64,000 bases of DNA, taken from the NCBI RefSeq assembly GCF_001411555.2, contig NC_049903.1, positions 23,572,270-23,636,269 of the forward strand, read 5' to 3'. Each line of letters begins with the position of its first letter. The first letter of the stretch is position 1. The notes beneath the pieces were generated by a model that saw only the letters and a program-made list of their open reading frames with translations, was not told the DNA's origin and did no database searches. The position numbers were made by a program, and so were the translations under genes. This DNA is from Juglans regia (lineage: Eukaryota; Streptophyta; Magnoliopsida; Fagales; Juglandaceae). Positions 46,701-57,683 of this stretch are shown piece after piece.

Positions 46701-47278
46701 CAGACGGCAACCTACATGCATACATAACCTTAACGTCATTCTCTATCTAATACATAAGCAGCTGAACTAGAAGTAGAGCTATGCTTTACTTAAAACACTC
46801 TCCTTCTATCATGTGCACTTATGTGCCCTTTACTATGCTAAACCCTTCGGGGACCACTTACGGTCACTATCTCTTTCAAACTCGACGTTTCACATCGAGT
46901 GTTCATTCACTAAGGTGAACCCATAATTCACCTTAGGATTAAGACAGTAAGACCTTCATCTTACTCTTCTTACTAACCACATTCCGACGCATGATTCTGA
47001 TCGACGGAAATCACGTATCCCAATCCTGGACAGTACACCCGTCACTACTTCCATGCATCTTAGCCTATACCAAATCCTCATTCCCAAACATACAAGCCAC
47101 ACGGCTCTAAGCCAACTCTGAGGCTTAAGCACTGCATAACTATGCTTAGGACGGATTACCCATTACATATGGTGAATCCGTCCGGTACACGTGTCTCACC
47201 AGATTACACATGTACCTCACCCCTTATCACCTAAGATCAACATATAACACGTTGATCACTTGCTTGTGTAAACATGCA

Positions 47279-47295
47279 CCATACTCCGATACCAA
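47279..47295 (-). other. PBS-like site inside LTR copy B
   Basis: Minus TTGGTATCGGAGTATGG, close to a tRNA-iMet PBS. It is the counterpart of 10932-10948 in copy A. Confidence 0.35.
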
Positions 47296-47984
47296 CATTC
47301 TCTTAACCCGGCCAGCATGACTCTTCATGCTAGCCGTCCCTTCTTACAGTTCATCCCAACACTTAGTACGACCAAACTCCATTCACAACTACGCCTTACG
47401 TCACGTCATATAACTCGAGACTACTCCCAAGCTACACCGTAACCTTGTCATGTCATCTGACATCCTGATACGTCACTTCCATATGCCAACTCCTAACTCA
47501 TCACGAGTACGGTTCCTCATGTACTCTCGTCACATCGTGACATCCCGTCACGTTCCCGTTACGCCATTACTACACCAATACCTCACCCATCGTAAGCACG
47601 ATTGTCAATAACCATGTCACCTCGTGACGTTGCCCAATCATGCTTCCGTTGCGTACTCCTACACTTGTTCCATTACTTCACCCATCATAAGCACGAGTGT
47701 CAGTGACCACGTCACTTCGTGACGTTGCCCAGTCATGCTTCCGCTGCGCACTCTTACACTTATTCTGCTACTACACCCATACTTCCAGCCATAAGTCAAT
47801 TACGGTAACACTTGTCACCTCAAACTACAGGCCACATCACAACTATCTCGGGACATTGTTCCACAGTTCCCGACACTACTCATCACGTTCCACGCCCATC
47901 AATCACACAACCATCCTTGTCTCTGTGACACGCCACACGGTGTATTGCTGCACCTCGTGGAGTACACTCCACGTATACTCCATT

Positions 47985-48380
47985 CACATACGCTACGACC
48001 CATCACCATTACGGCATACGCGCCACATGGTGCATTGCTCCTCTACATGGAGTACACTCCTAGTGTACTCTCTTCACATACGCTATGCCACATCACCATT
48101 TTGGCGTACGCACGCAATGGTGGCGTACGCACGCGCCATATGGTGCATCGCCCCATCACATGGAGTACACTCCACGTATACTCCATTCACAGACGCTACG
48201 CCACATCATCACTATGGCATACCAGCCATATGGTGCGTCACTCCACTACATGGAGTACACTCTGCGTGTACTCCATACACGTTACGCCACTTCACCACTA
48301 CGGCATACCCGTCATATGGTGCATCATTCCACCACATGGAGTACATTCCACGTGTACTCCCTTTATACACAATATGCCAC
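47985..48380 (-). repeat. hairpin-unit array in copy B, about 4-5 units
   Basis: Units contain ATGGAGTACACTCC, CATATGGTGCAT and CACCACTACGGCATACC-type dyads at ~90-110 bp spacing. They match the ~88 bp array of copy A. Confidence 0.8.
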
Positions 48381-50304
48381 ACAAAGTACACTCAGTGTAT
48401 ACTCTTCCCATTCCACACAACGCCACGTCATCATTACAGCACACATCCCACAACCGCATTACACAATACACAAAATGCCCAACACTTCGCTACACAGCAC
48501 ATCTCCATACTACACAGTAATTCCCCTAATACTAGCAGTACAATCCACAACCTAGTCAACTAATACATCTAACATAATTAAAAGGGATAGAGAGTTATAC
48601 CATCGACAGGATAACCCGTGCGTTGCCCGTTGACTGTCATGGTTAATGACGTCGAAAGGGTCGTACGTGGCGGCTAACCCACGTACGAGAACCGTTTGGG
48701 CGATTGGATAGCTATATGTGGTCTTGGAATGGCTCGTGATGGCCTTGTGATGGCGGTGAAAGGTGGTACACAGCGTATCTAGCCGTGTACAGTGGGGTCA
48801 GTCACGCGCAGTGACTGTCCATCACGTGCAGTGGTTACCCACCACATAAAGTGGTGGTTTGGACCTAGGGCTCGGCTAAGGGAGGTGCGGTGGATCTCGT
48901 GGTGGCGTTGAGGTGGCGCCGAAGTGGCTCACGGCGGCGGTTCAAGGCTGTGAAGTGGATGAGAGGTCATGGGAGAGTGAGAGACAGTGTGTGCGCACGG
49001 GTGGCAGATCAGGGCCATGGGAGGTTGGGTTGGTTTGGTGGCGGCCTGAGGAGGCTCAAGGTGGCGGTTACCAGCCGTGGGTGGCGGCGCACGACGGTGG
49101 AGAGTGCAACCCTTGCTTTGGAGAGAGGGAGAAGCCGTGCATGAGTGAGAGGCTTGAGAGGGGTGGAGAGCTTGGCTGACTTGGAGGAGCTCGGGGAGGA
49201 GCCATGGTGTCACTAGGTGGCCGTGGGTGCCGCGTACGGCGGCATTAGAGGCCGCGCACGGTGAAGCTGTGCGTGGGTCTCCTTGTGCGTGCGTGTGTGC
49301 GACGGAGGGGGAAGGTGGCTGCATGGGAGGGTGCTGGTTTTGCTGGAGGGTGGTGGCTGGTGGCAGAGGAAGCTGCCGTGGAGGTGGTGGCGCCGGAGGA
49401 CGGCGCACGGCGACGCTAAGGACAGCAAGCCCATTCGGGCTTTGCACTTCCAGCGGAGGGGAAGAGGGAGTGTGAGGGAGAGGGGCTGGGCTAGGGAGGC
49501 TCGCCGGAGTGGGAGCAAGCCGTTGGTGGTGGAGGTGACGTTCACCGGCACACGGCAGCGCCAGGCTATGCATTAGAGGCTTCGGCGTGAAGAGAGGCAT
49601 GCTGCGTACTACGTACGCCAAAGGAGAGAGGGAGGATAGAGAGGGGGCTGGGGAAAGTGAGGGGGACAGAGAGAGGGGTCTGGATTTTAAATCGAATCCC
49701 TTCATTTTGGGGTCTACGTAACGATCTAACGACGGGGATTAAAATACTGATTTAAAATATATAAACGTTAACTTAATTAAAAGCACTTAAAAGAATTAAG
49801 GTAAATATTATTTTAAACTAACTTTAGTTTATAAAATAATATTCTTCATCATTAATAAAATGATAAAGTCTTATTTAATATATTTAAGAGAATAAAATCA
49901 TTTAATTTAATTAAAACTTTCAACATAATTTAAATCCCATAATATTTTAAATAACTGGAATTTTAATAATTAATATTAAAATGATCTCCGACAATTATAA
50001 TATTTTGGAGCTCTTCAAAATATTATAATTGTCTTATTTAAAAACAAGCTTAACTCAACAATATTGGGAATACCTCATATAAATATTTTCAGCACATTTA
50101 AAACATTGGGCGTACTTTAGAAGTCACCTAATATCTCGAGAGACGCGCCATCATGGTTCGACACGCATGACGAAGCTCGCAATCGCCAGAGAGAAGGGCA
50201 GACTGTTGCATAATTCCGTCCTCAAAATTTGCTTATGTCAAAAAGAAAGAGTCTTACATAAGAAAGAAGGAAGCTTACGTAAGAAGAAAGGAGCGGGGGT
50301 TATA

Positions 50305-50958
50305 GACCCAGTGAGATACGTGGCCTGCTTGGGTTGATGCGATGGTCTCCGATATTACTGCGCACATCGACCGAAAGATCGAGTTAGTAGAACAAAGTGT
50401 TGGAGATTTTGTCGTCGATGTTCTCCATCAGATAGATATCCTAAACACAAAGGTCAACGCATTGACTAACGATTTTAATAAATATCTAACCAACACGTTT
50501 TTAGTATTTTGTACTTTATTTTTATCATATGTAATAAACAATATTATTATTTAATATATCTACTATTTTTTAATTTCAATTCTCAATCTGTTTTAATGTT
50601 AGCTTATACAACTTTAATATTAAATCACTGCATTTCAATTTTCAATCTTTTTTAATTTGAAATATACAACTTTAATATTAAATCAATTAACGTTCGCACA
50701 TGATAATCAATAACGTTCGAACGTTAGCGTAAAAAATTTTCACGTTCGCACGTAAATAGACCCCACGTTCGAATGTCCAGGGAACATTCTAACGTGAACA
50801 TGTATACGTTCGAATGTAATGCAATTTCTCAATTGCCTTCAGTGACTGTTTCCACAAACCATCACAGAAACTACTTTTTGTGATGGGTATTTTCTGTGAC
50901 GGTTTGGGCACTGTCACAATTTCCAAACCGTTACAAAAACTAATTTTTGTTGTAGTGG
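50305..50958 (+). other. right end region of CACTA-like #2
   Basis: Holds the gene tail (to 50555), AT-rich DNA, then TTCGCAC/CGTTCGAACGT repeats (50690-50830), the GTGACGG dyad and the terminal GTTGTAGTG. Confidence 0.6.
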
Positions 50959-51487
50959 TAACTTCTTGTTTGTTATTTACTTCTAATAGATTATGGTTAT
51001 TTAGCTACTAACTTATTACATATTAATTATTGAAGATAGATTCCACTGCGATCAAACAAATATTAGATTCATGCATGCTAGGTTAATAATGAAACTTAAT
51101 AGAACATAATAAGGATATGAGACCCATATTTGTATATCCGATGTCTCAATTACGTATTTTTGGGGGGTGCCACATGTCACCATGAAACTTTTTACTATTA
51201 ATAAGAAATGAGTTTTGTTACGTAGTTTGTGTACTAATCCACATATTAATATTTTTGCTTTCATATTTTAAATTCAAATTAGTACTGTTTTCAATAAAAT
51301 CTACTTTTTGACCAATCATATTAAATGAGTGCACGTATTAATTCACAGAATTACTTACACTTAGATTTTTTCATAAAAAATACATACATATCAACACATC
51401 GAGAGAGCATATATATATATTGAAACAATAACAAACTGGAGAAATGATAGGTATATAGACAACTGCAAGCTGGCCATCGTTGACTAT
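50959..51487. other. AT-rich spacer upstream of the DUF247 locus
   Basis: No gene or element recognised. Contains an (AT)n run near 51410. Confidence 0.5.
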
Positions 51488-52650
51488 ACAACCATTTTCC
51501 TTCTAGGTACCGCGTTGATCGTGTCTTTGCCTTCACCAAGTTCAGATATTTAAAGGAAGGGCAAAGACCGGGAAAAGAAAATAGAAAGGTCGAAAAGTTT
51601 GACCCGAAGCCTCATCTCCTTAATTTATATCGGCAGCACAGAAGCTTTGACTTAATTTTTCCTACGTACAAGGTAATTCAATCATCTCTTCTTAATTTCG
51701 TGCTCCCCTAATTTCTATACAATATATAGTTGATTCCATTATTTTACTATGAAAAATTATATTTGCAATCTTGAGTATTCAAGTTTTGCATAATTCTTTT
51801 AAAAAAATAATGAGTAAATATGGGACCCAATCACATGAAAAAAATCTAATTTTTTAATAGTGGATCCCGCTCTTTTTTAAAATAATACCGCGGTACTTAC
51901 GCACTTCACGACTGTATGTAGCATTACTCTTTTACTATAAATTTGCTTCAAGTTTATAGTTTTATATAATGATTTCAAGATTAGTATTCACAAGAAGGCG
52001 ATCATTTGATGGAATCGTTGAAGAAGTCTATACATGAACCATTTTCCTTCTAGGTACCCCGTTGATCGTGCCTTTGCTTTCACCAAGTTCAGATATTTTA
52101 AGGAAGGGCAAAGACCGGGAAAAGAAAATAGAAAGGTCGGCAAGTTTGGCGATGTCTTTTTCTTCAATTCTATAGCGCGTCTTCCTCAGAGTTAGTTCTA
52201 TATATATTATAAGGCATCACTAGCTCTGGTTCTTGGCCGCCACAAAGCAGATCTGCATTTCATTCCCAAATGGAGCGAGCTTTCCATGGCTAATTTTCCA
52301 AAGGTGACCTGAAGCCCCCATCTCCTTAATTTATATCAGCAGCACAGAAGCTTCGACTTAATTTTTCCTACGTACAAGGTAATTCAATCATCTCTCCTTA
52401 ATTTTGTGCTCCCCTAATTTCTATACCATATATAGTTGATTCCATTATTTTAGTATGATAAATGATATTTGCAATCTTGAGTGTCCAAGTTCTACGTAAT
52501 CCTTTTGAAAAAATAATGAGTAAATATGGGACCCGGTCACATGATGTGTGATGCTTACGCACTTCATGACTGTATTTAGCATTACTCTTTTACTATAAAT
52601 TTACTTCAAGTTTATAGTTTTATATAATGCGCGCTTTCAAGATTAGTATT
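51488..52650 (+). repeat. tandem duplication of the DUF247 leader region
   Basis: 51488-51960 is repeated at 52038-52640 with high identity: ACCATTTTCCTTCTAGGTAC, GGAAGGGCAAAGACCGGGAA, TTCCTACGTACAAGGTAATT. The second copy carries ~150 extra bases (52152-52310), with a TATATATTATAAGG TATA-like stretch at ~52200-52215. Each copy has a splice-donor-like CAAG/GTAATT (GT at 51673 and 52379). Confidence 0.8.
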
Positions 52651-53565
52651 CACAATAAGGTGAGCATTTGATGTCAAAGTTACTCAAGTGGGAAATATGT
52701 TCCATTCGTTGATTAGAGTGGATAAATGGGGTCTCCCTGCCATTTGTTGTCGTTGACGGGGTTCAAGCTGTTTTTTCTACTTGTGGTGTCCTGTTTTAAG
52801 TTTGTGTTGCTACTTTCTATTTCTTTGCTTCAGTTTTTGTTATGGTTTTGTAAAGTTGATCTTTCGGTGCTTTGTTATTAATTGTATTCCTCCGTCAAAT
52901 GGGAAGTTCTTGAATAAAACAGGGGAATTCCCCTTTAAAATATATATATTTATATATATATTCTAGCTAGCCATTCACAATTGATACACATAATTAGCCA
53001 TAAAATAATATTTATTCAATTCGACCCCCTCATTATGAGTTCTTGCTTGATATTAATTTCATTTTCTTATATTAGCTAAATTTAGTTGATGCCTCTCGAG
53101 AAGAAAATAATACCTCACCCATCTTAATAATTGAAATAGCTTAATTCGCACTAAACATGTTAAAAAAAATTGAAGGGATCCATAGTGGAATCCATATTTT
53201 GATTTAAATGATTTTAGAAAATCAATTCCTCAATTAATAGCTTTAGTTAAACAATACCAAACAAATTACAATCGAGCATAAGATGATGAGAAAAACAACG
53301 AAGAAAAAGTCGATGCCATTTTCCTTGACACGAAGCCAAGAAATTAGTGTCATCACTGATCCGATGACTTCTTGCTACCACAATATTCTAGTGATGGATC
53401 GCTATGAACTGCACTCAGTTATAAGATCTCAGCTAAGACAAAAGTTATAGAACAATCTATTCCTTATAATATTATAACAATTGATTGAGCATATATATAT
53501 ATATATATATATGATCACTTTTTATAACATAGCAATATTATTCACTGTCTCATTTAAAATGGACA

Positions 53566-53596
<31 letters not shown>

Positions 53597-53693
53597 GTGG
53601 AATGGGCATTGTACTTGTAACAATTATATATTATGAGAACTATATATATTTTTCTGCATGCAACTGAGTTTAATTATTAGATTTTGTCACCAG
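52379..53693 (+). other. likely 5' UTR intron of the DUF247 gene
   Basis: Donor ACAAG/GTAATTC at 52379, acceptor TTTTGTCACCAG at 53693, ending 37 bases before the ATG. The interior is AT-rich, with (AT)n runs at 53488-53512 and 53568-53590. It includes a stretch at 52680-52930 that resembles a LINE 3' untranslated end. Inferred from splice-site text only. Confidence 0.4.
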
Positions 53694-53730
53694 GAATTTT
53701 AAGGAAATTAGTTGATATATATATAAAGAG

Positions 53731-55035
53731 ATGGAAGAAATAATAGGAAGTGGGAAACTAATTCAACGAAAAGCAAATGCTTCAACAGTGGGTAAACATG
53801 ATCATTTGGTAATTGAAATGGAGGAAATGATAAAAAGTTCGAGGCCTCTATTATCACCTGGATGTTGTATCTACAAGGTTCCAGATCACTTCCGCAAAAT
53901 GAACGAAGAAGCTTACACTCCTCGGGTTATTTCCATGGGGCCTTTCCACCACGGGAACGAAAAATTGCAAACCATGGAAAAGTATAAAGTGAGATATCTC
54001 ATGGATTTCATGAAACGAGCCAAAACAAACTTGGAGAAATTATTAAGCATTATAAAGGATTGGGAGGAAAAAATATGTGAGTGTTATGCAGAAACCATTG
54101 AATTCAGCAGCGATGATTTTGTGAAGATGATCCTACTCGATGCAACCTTCATTATTGAGTATTTCTTGAGAAACAAGTTCCCAAAACAATGGACAGATGA
54201 GGACAGAATAGTGCTCAAGCCATGGCTAACTGCTAGGATGCAGCTGGACTTTCTGCTCCTTGAAAATCAACTTCCATTCTTTATTGTGGAGAAATTATAT
54301 GAGCTTGTTTTGGTTACAAACACAATTTACCGTCCCTTCATTGAGGTTACCTTTTGCTACTTTGGATTCTTCAACACTCAAAACAAGGAATCGAATCAGC
54401 TCCAAATAATGCATTTTGTTGATTTGCTTAGAAGCTTTTATCTCCCTCCACCAGAGAGAATCCTATCGAAACGAAAACCAGACAATAAGGTTGAAGAAAT
54501 ATACAGTGCAACGCAGCTAGCCGAGGCGGGATTGACGTTTAGGCGGAGTCCAAGTAACTGCTACCTTGACCTAAAATATAAGGACGGAGTGTTGGAAATC
54601 CCACGGTTTACGTTAGACAATGCCACAGAGATTTATGCTCGAAATCTCATGGCCTTAGAGCAATGTCACTATCCAAGAGAAGCATATGTTACTGACTATT
54701 TTTTCCTGCTAGATTTCCTAATCGATACAGGCAAAGATGTGGGTTTTCTTGCTTCAAAGAAGATACTTGTTAATGGTCTCGGTGACGACAATGCAACTTT
54801 TGTCAATAATTTGGGCACAAATGTCGAATATTCATCCATGAATTCTGAGTACTGTCACCTTTGTAGAGAATTAGTTAAATTCTATGATAACCCTTGGCAT
54901 CGTTGGAAGGCTATCTTGAGACGTGATTATTTTAGCTCACCTTGGAGAATAGCTTCTACCGCAGCTGCAGTTATCTTGTTGGTGCTCACTTTAGTGCAAG
55001 CTGTATGCTCTATCATCTCAATATTAGTACCCTAG
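53731..55035 (+). CDS. DUF247 / UPF0481 family membrane protein
   Basis: Intact single coding exon of 434 aa, normal for this plant-specific family. Hallmarks in order: CCIYKVPDHFRKMNEEAYTP at residues 45-64, VISMGPFHHG (66-75), YKVRYLMDFMKRAK (85-98), MILLDATFIIEYFLR (133-147), LDFLLLENQLPFFIVEKLY (172-190), the ATQLAEAGLTFRRS segment (about 269-282) and the ALEQCHYP motif. A single C-terminal membrane helix (TAAAVILLVLTLVQAVCSII, about 409-428) suggests tail anchoring. The molecular role is mostly unknown; some grass members act in self-incompatibility, which does not predict function here. ATG at 53731 is the first in frame after the likely leader intron. Codons are clean, in contrast to the surrounding debris. 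Confidence 0.92.
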   Translation: MEEIIGSGKLIQRKANASTVGKHDHLVIEMEEMIKSSRPLLSPGCCIYKVPDHFRKMNEEAYTPRVISMGPFHHGNEKLQTMEKYKVRYLMDFMKRAKTNLEKLLSIIKDWEEKICECYAETIEFSSDDFVKMILLDATFIIEYFLRNKFPKQWTDEDRIVLKPWLTARMQLDFLLLENQLPFFIVEKLYELVLVTNTIYRPFIEVTFCYFGFFNTQNKESNQLQIMHFVDLLRSFYLPPPERILSKRKPDNKVEEIYSATQLAEAGLTFRRSPSNCYLDLKYKDGVLEIPRFTLDNATEIYARNLMALEQCHYPREAYVTDYFFLLDFLIDTGKDVGFLASKKILVNGLGDDNATFVNNLGTNVEYSSMNSEYCHLCRELVKFYDNPWHRWKAILRRDYFSSPWRIASTAAAVILLVLTLVQAVCSIISILVP

Positions 55036-55128
55036 ATATGAACCTATGGGTAACTTAATGTAATATGCTGATAGCCTTTCAATGAAAGTTTTCTATCAAA
55101 AAAAAAAGAAGATATGAACCTATGGGTA
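55034..55128 (+). mobile_element. 5'-truncated LINE-type tail with 19 bp target-site duplication
   Basis: AGATATGAACCTATGGGTA occurs at 55034-55052 and exactly again at 55110-55128. Between them are 57 bases ending in an A-rich tail (AAAAAAAAAAGAA). A long TSD plus poly(A) indicates target-primed reverse transcription (L1-like or SINE). The left duplication begins with the AG of the DUF247 stop codon. Confidence 0.8.
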
Positions 55129-55648
55129 TATAATTCTATTGGTATTGGAAAGCATGCACTGTGATAACAATATTAATTAATTTTCTTCACAAAATTTCTT
55201 ATGTTTAAGGATTTAATGGTAGTGCGAAATATCGTGGACTTCGACTAATTGGCAGGTTTGTACAGTCTTTCGAAAAAAAAGTAGAACCATCATATTAAAG
55301 TGAGTCTTTTGAAAAGAGGTAAATCTCAATGAGAGAGTCCCAAGTACACCATTGATGTGACGTGGCAAGTGCGCACCACATTAGCAGAAGAAAAAACAAA
55401 AACAAAAGCACAACAAAAGCTAGTAACTATTTTACTAAAAAGCTTTAGTAGCACACTTTTTCTTTAATGTATTATATGCTTTATTTGTAATCCTTTATAT
55501 TTCTTGAAATTATATTAATTTTCATTATCTTCTTTGAGATATTGTCACTCAAGTTCTAAGAACCGCTTCAAATTCTGTTTTTTGTTTTCCTTCTAGTTAA
55601 CTATAAATAAGTGGTTTTTAAACCATGCATCCCAACAATCTTATTACT
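55129..55648. other. 3' flank of the DUF247 gene
   Basis: AT-rich, no gene recognised. Confidence 0.5.
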
Positions 55649-56003
55649 CACTACAACAAAAATCATATTTTGGAAAGAAATAATTTATCGTGAAATATGA
55701 ATCTTTCGTCTTAAATTACTTTTTACGACGAAAATTGAGATTTCATAAAACAAAAATCCACTCAACCCATTCGAAGACCATTCAAACAGGAAAAAGATTC
55801 CGAGACGAAAGAATTTCGTACCTAAATCCCGTTCACGATGTATTCAAGAGAGAAACTTGTTCAAACAATTGTGAGCTAAGACTATATTCTAATAGTACAT
55901 TTCAACACGGATGGCTTGAAACTCATTCGAAGAGATGATACAACATTAGGATATTGAATGAGTGCAGTTCTAATAACAGTAGTGCAATGTAGCGTTCAAA
56001 TGT
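55649..56003 (+). mobile_element. CACTA-like left terminus or fragment
   Basis: CACTACAACAAAAATCATAT starts at 55649, the canonical left end of plant CACTA elements. The following ~340 bp has no transposase, and no matching right end was found before 56004. The small frame at 55690-55938 matches nothing recognised. Confidence 0.45.
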
Positions 56004-57683
56004 TGTGCAACGCCCTTTTTTATTTTTTTATTTTCCCCTTCCCATGATATAAAAGATTCCATAATTAAAAATTGAAACCTGCTTTATAAATCTAAAAGAG
56101 AGTTTTGCACCGGAATTCACTTAATTAAAAATATAAAGTCCTTTCACAAAATTGGTTTCATACATTACATAAAATGCCTAGGCTTCGGTCACCTCTTCCT
56201 TGGGCTATGTTTGTCATGACGCTTCGTTCTCATTTTATTCTTGGGTGGGACACATATAAAAACAAAATATGTCGAATACTCAGTAAGCATTATTTCATAC
56301 TGTAAAAATATAATAACATACGTTTCATTAATGCATTTCTCATTCATATCCATAGTTTACATAAAACATTTTCTTTTCTCTAAAACCATTACAAGGTGTG
56401 ATTTTTCTTTTAAAATGATTTTCATTCCTCAAAACAATTCTCACCTTGTACATTCCTTCATAAGACTAAAGCATTTCATACATACAATTATTCTTATTAC
56501 TTTTCTTCTGGCCGGTACACACTGTTACGTTCCATGTGTTGGGGTTAGCGGTCTTTTGGACCCGATTTTGCCCTTAGTCATGGGTTGGGAATCCATCAAT
56601 TAGGGGGTAGCACTGTATGCACTACCAGTACTACTTACCTGGCCTTGCAATTTGTTCAGTCCATTGGTACCATCATTCATTCATTCAGTCATGGCCGTTA
56701 GGTAGCTTCATAAATTAAAACATTCATTTCTTTTCAATCTTTTCCTTCCATTCAGTCATTTCATTCTTTTCCTTTTCATTCATCAGTCCATTTCATTTCA
56801 TAAAGCATCATTTCATAACACAAAGCATAAAACCTCATCATTTCATTTCATTTCATGGAACATAAATACAATACATACTACAGATAACATCCATTCACAT
56901 GCATACAATTATTCTTTGGGTGCATAAAAATGAGCTACCAAAGATGGTCATTACATACATATACTTGAACATTAATACATTAGTATAGATTCATAAAGCG
57001 TCATTTCATTCTAAGAAAATATTTCATTTTTTTTCAGTTTTGGAAAACCATTCTTTTTTCTTCATTTAATAAAAGAATATTTTTCTCACAAAAGTATTTT
57101 GTTTCTTTTTCATAAATAAGACATTCCTTTTCATTTTCATATCTTTAGAAAACTCTAAAAGAGTATGAACATAATACTTACCTGGACTCCATGTTATTTA
57201 CATTTTATGCAATCCATTCATGTGTGTGTTAGATAACAACCTACAAGCATACATAACTTTCTATCATTTCTTTTCTATTTGCAATAGAACAGTAAACATA
57301 GAATTGACATATTAAATATATTCTAACTCTTAGTTCATTCTCTTCCACAGGGCTTAACCTTCGATTGATTCCTTACTTAACTTCCTTTCACTTAAACTAG
57401 TCATGTCCAAATAACTTCATCAACTACTTACTTCCATACACCTTCATGACCATCTTAATTGTACAATATACACGTCTAGGCATTCTTGACACCCTTTCAT
57501 TGAACGTATACAAGTCATCATTAATTCCTTGAAACATAACCCTTGCCATAAATCTTAGGCCTAAACTACGAATCTAGAAACCCAACTTCATTTTCTAACT
57601 AATAAAGTGAGCTCTTATGCCTCACTTAAATCCTCCAACCATCACACACAAGTCTACAACTCAATTCACATCACCATGAATTT
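56004..57683 (-). mobile_element. large LTR-like unit, copy C, truncated
   Basis: Starts TGTGCAACGCCC at 56004, equal to the TGTAACGCCC edge of copy B. Shared blocks in the same order include AGTAAGCATTATTTCATACT (56282), TTGGGTGCATAAAAA (56918) and CTTACCTGGACTCCATG (57178). It is cut off at 57683 by element G3 before the hairpin array. Divergence from A and B is higher than between those two. No coding capacity. Confidence 0.65.

Larger units (their letters stand above)
45255..50304 (-). mobile_element. large LTR-like unit, copy B (~5.05 kb), TSD GACCC
   Basis: Plus left edge TGTAACGCCCG at 45255, right edge GGGGGTTATA at 50304. The flanks are GACCC at 45250-45254 and 50305-50309, a perfect 5 bp duplication. 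It is the inverted counterpart of copy A (7189-13112): the purine/pyrimidine domain order is mirrored, with a hairpin array at 47985-48380, a GC-rich block at 48890-49690 and the AT-rich end. The array is shorter (about 4-5 units), which accounts for part of the ~0.9 kb length difference. No gag or pol. The ORFs at 47697-48563 and 48890-49705 come from repeats and GC bias. Confidence 0.8.
44349..50555 (+). pseudogene. putative plant transposon protein gene, copy 2, split by LTR copy B
   Basis: The gene begins after a splice-acceptor-like TTTTTCCAG with ATGGCTCATCTTC at 44349. The first 120 codons are open (RKRGRQGTSEDKSRIGAR, LIWEQKSIRDVFITRGW) to a stop at 44706. It continues in the same frame (EDFYILTRTDRDRIDRK, LLPFFRMLHLIVATNVD), then has a small deletion and frameshift near 44955-44990. 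Copy B interrupts it at 45254. Beyond that the 3' part resumes at 50305 (PAWVDAMVSDITAHIDRKIE) with a coiled-coil tail to 50555. About 60 bp near the junction are missing compared with copy 1. Not functional. Confidence 0.65.
43790..50958 (+). mobile_element. CACTA-like DNA transposon #2, interrupted by LTR copy B
   Basis: It has the same architecture as 5313-13341. Left subterminal repeats lie at 43790-44275 (TACGTTCGCACGT, GTGCGAACGTTA, CGAACGTTAAATTT). The decayed transposon-protein gene spans 44349-45254 and 50305-50555, with right repeats at 50690-50830. The terminal region ends TTTTTGTTGTAGTG at 50958, so minus starts CACTACAACAAAAA. The dyad GTGACGGTTTGGGCACTGTC sits inside the end. 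The left end was not located. The terminus and subterminal repeats indicate CACTA; no transposase is visible. Confidence 0.6.

Noticed and set aside
47697..48563. 288-codon plus-strand frame with HYGIPAIWC-like repeats
   Set aside because: Counterpart of the array artefact in LTR copy B.
48890..49705. Overlapping frames on both strands, 258 codons the longest
   Set aside because: GC-rich LTR block with open frames on both strands. No domain; same region in copy A is broken differently.
53717..53727. TATATATAAAG just before the DUF247 ATG as its TATA box
   Set aside because: Too close to the start codon for a promoter; more likely leader sequence after an intron.
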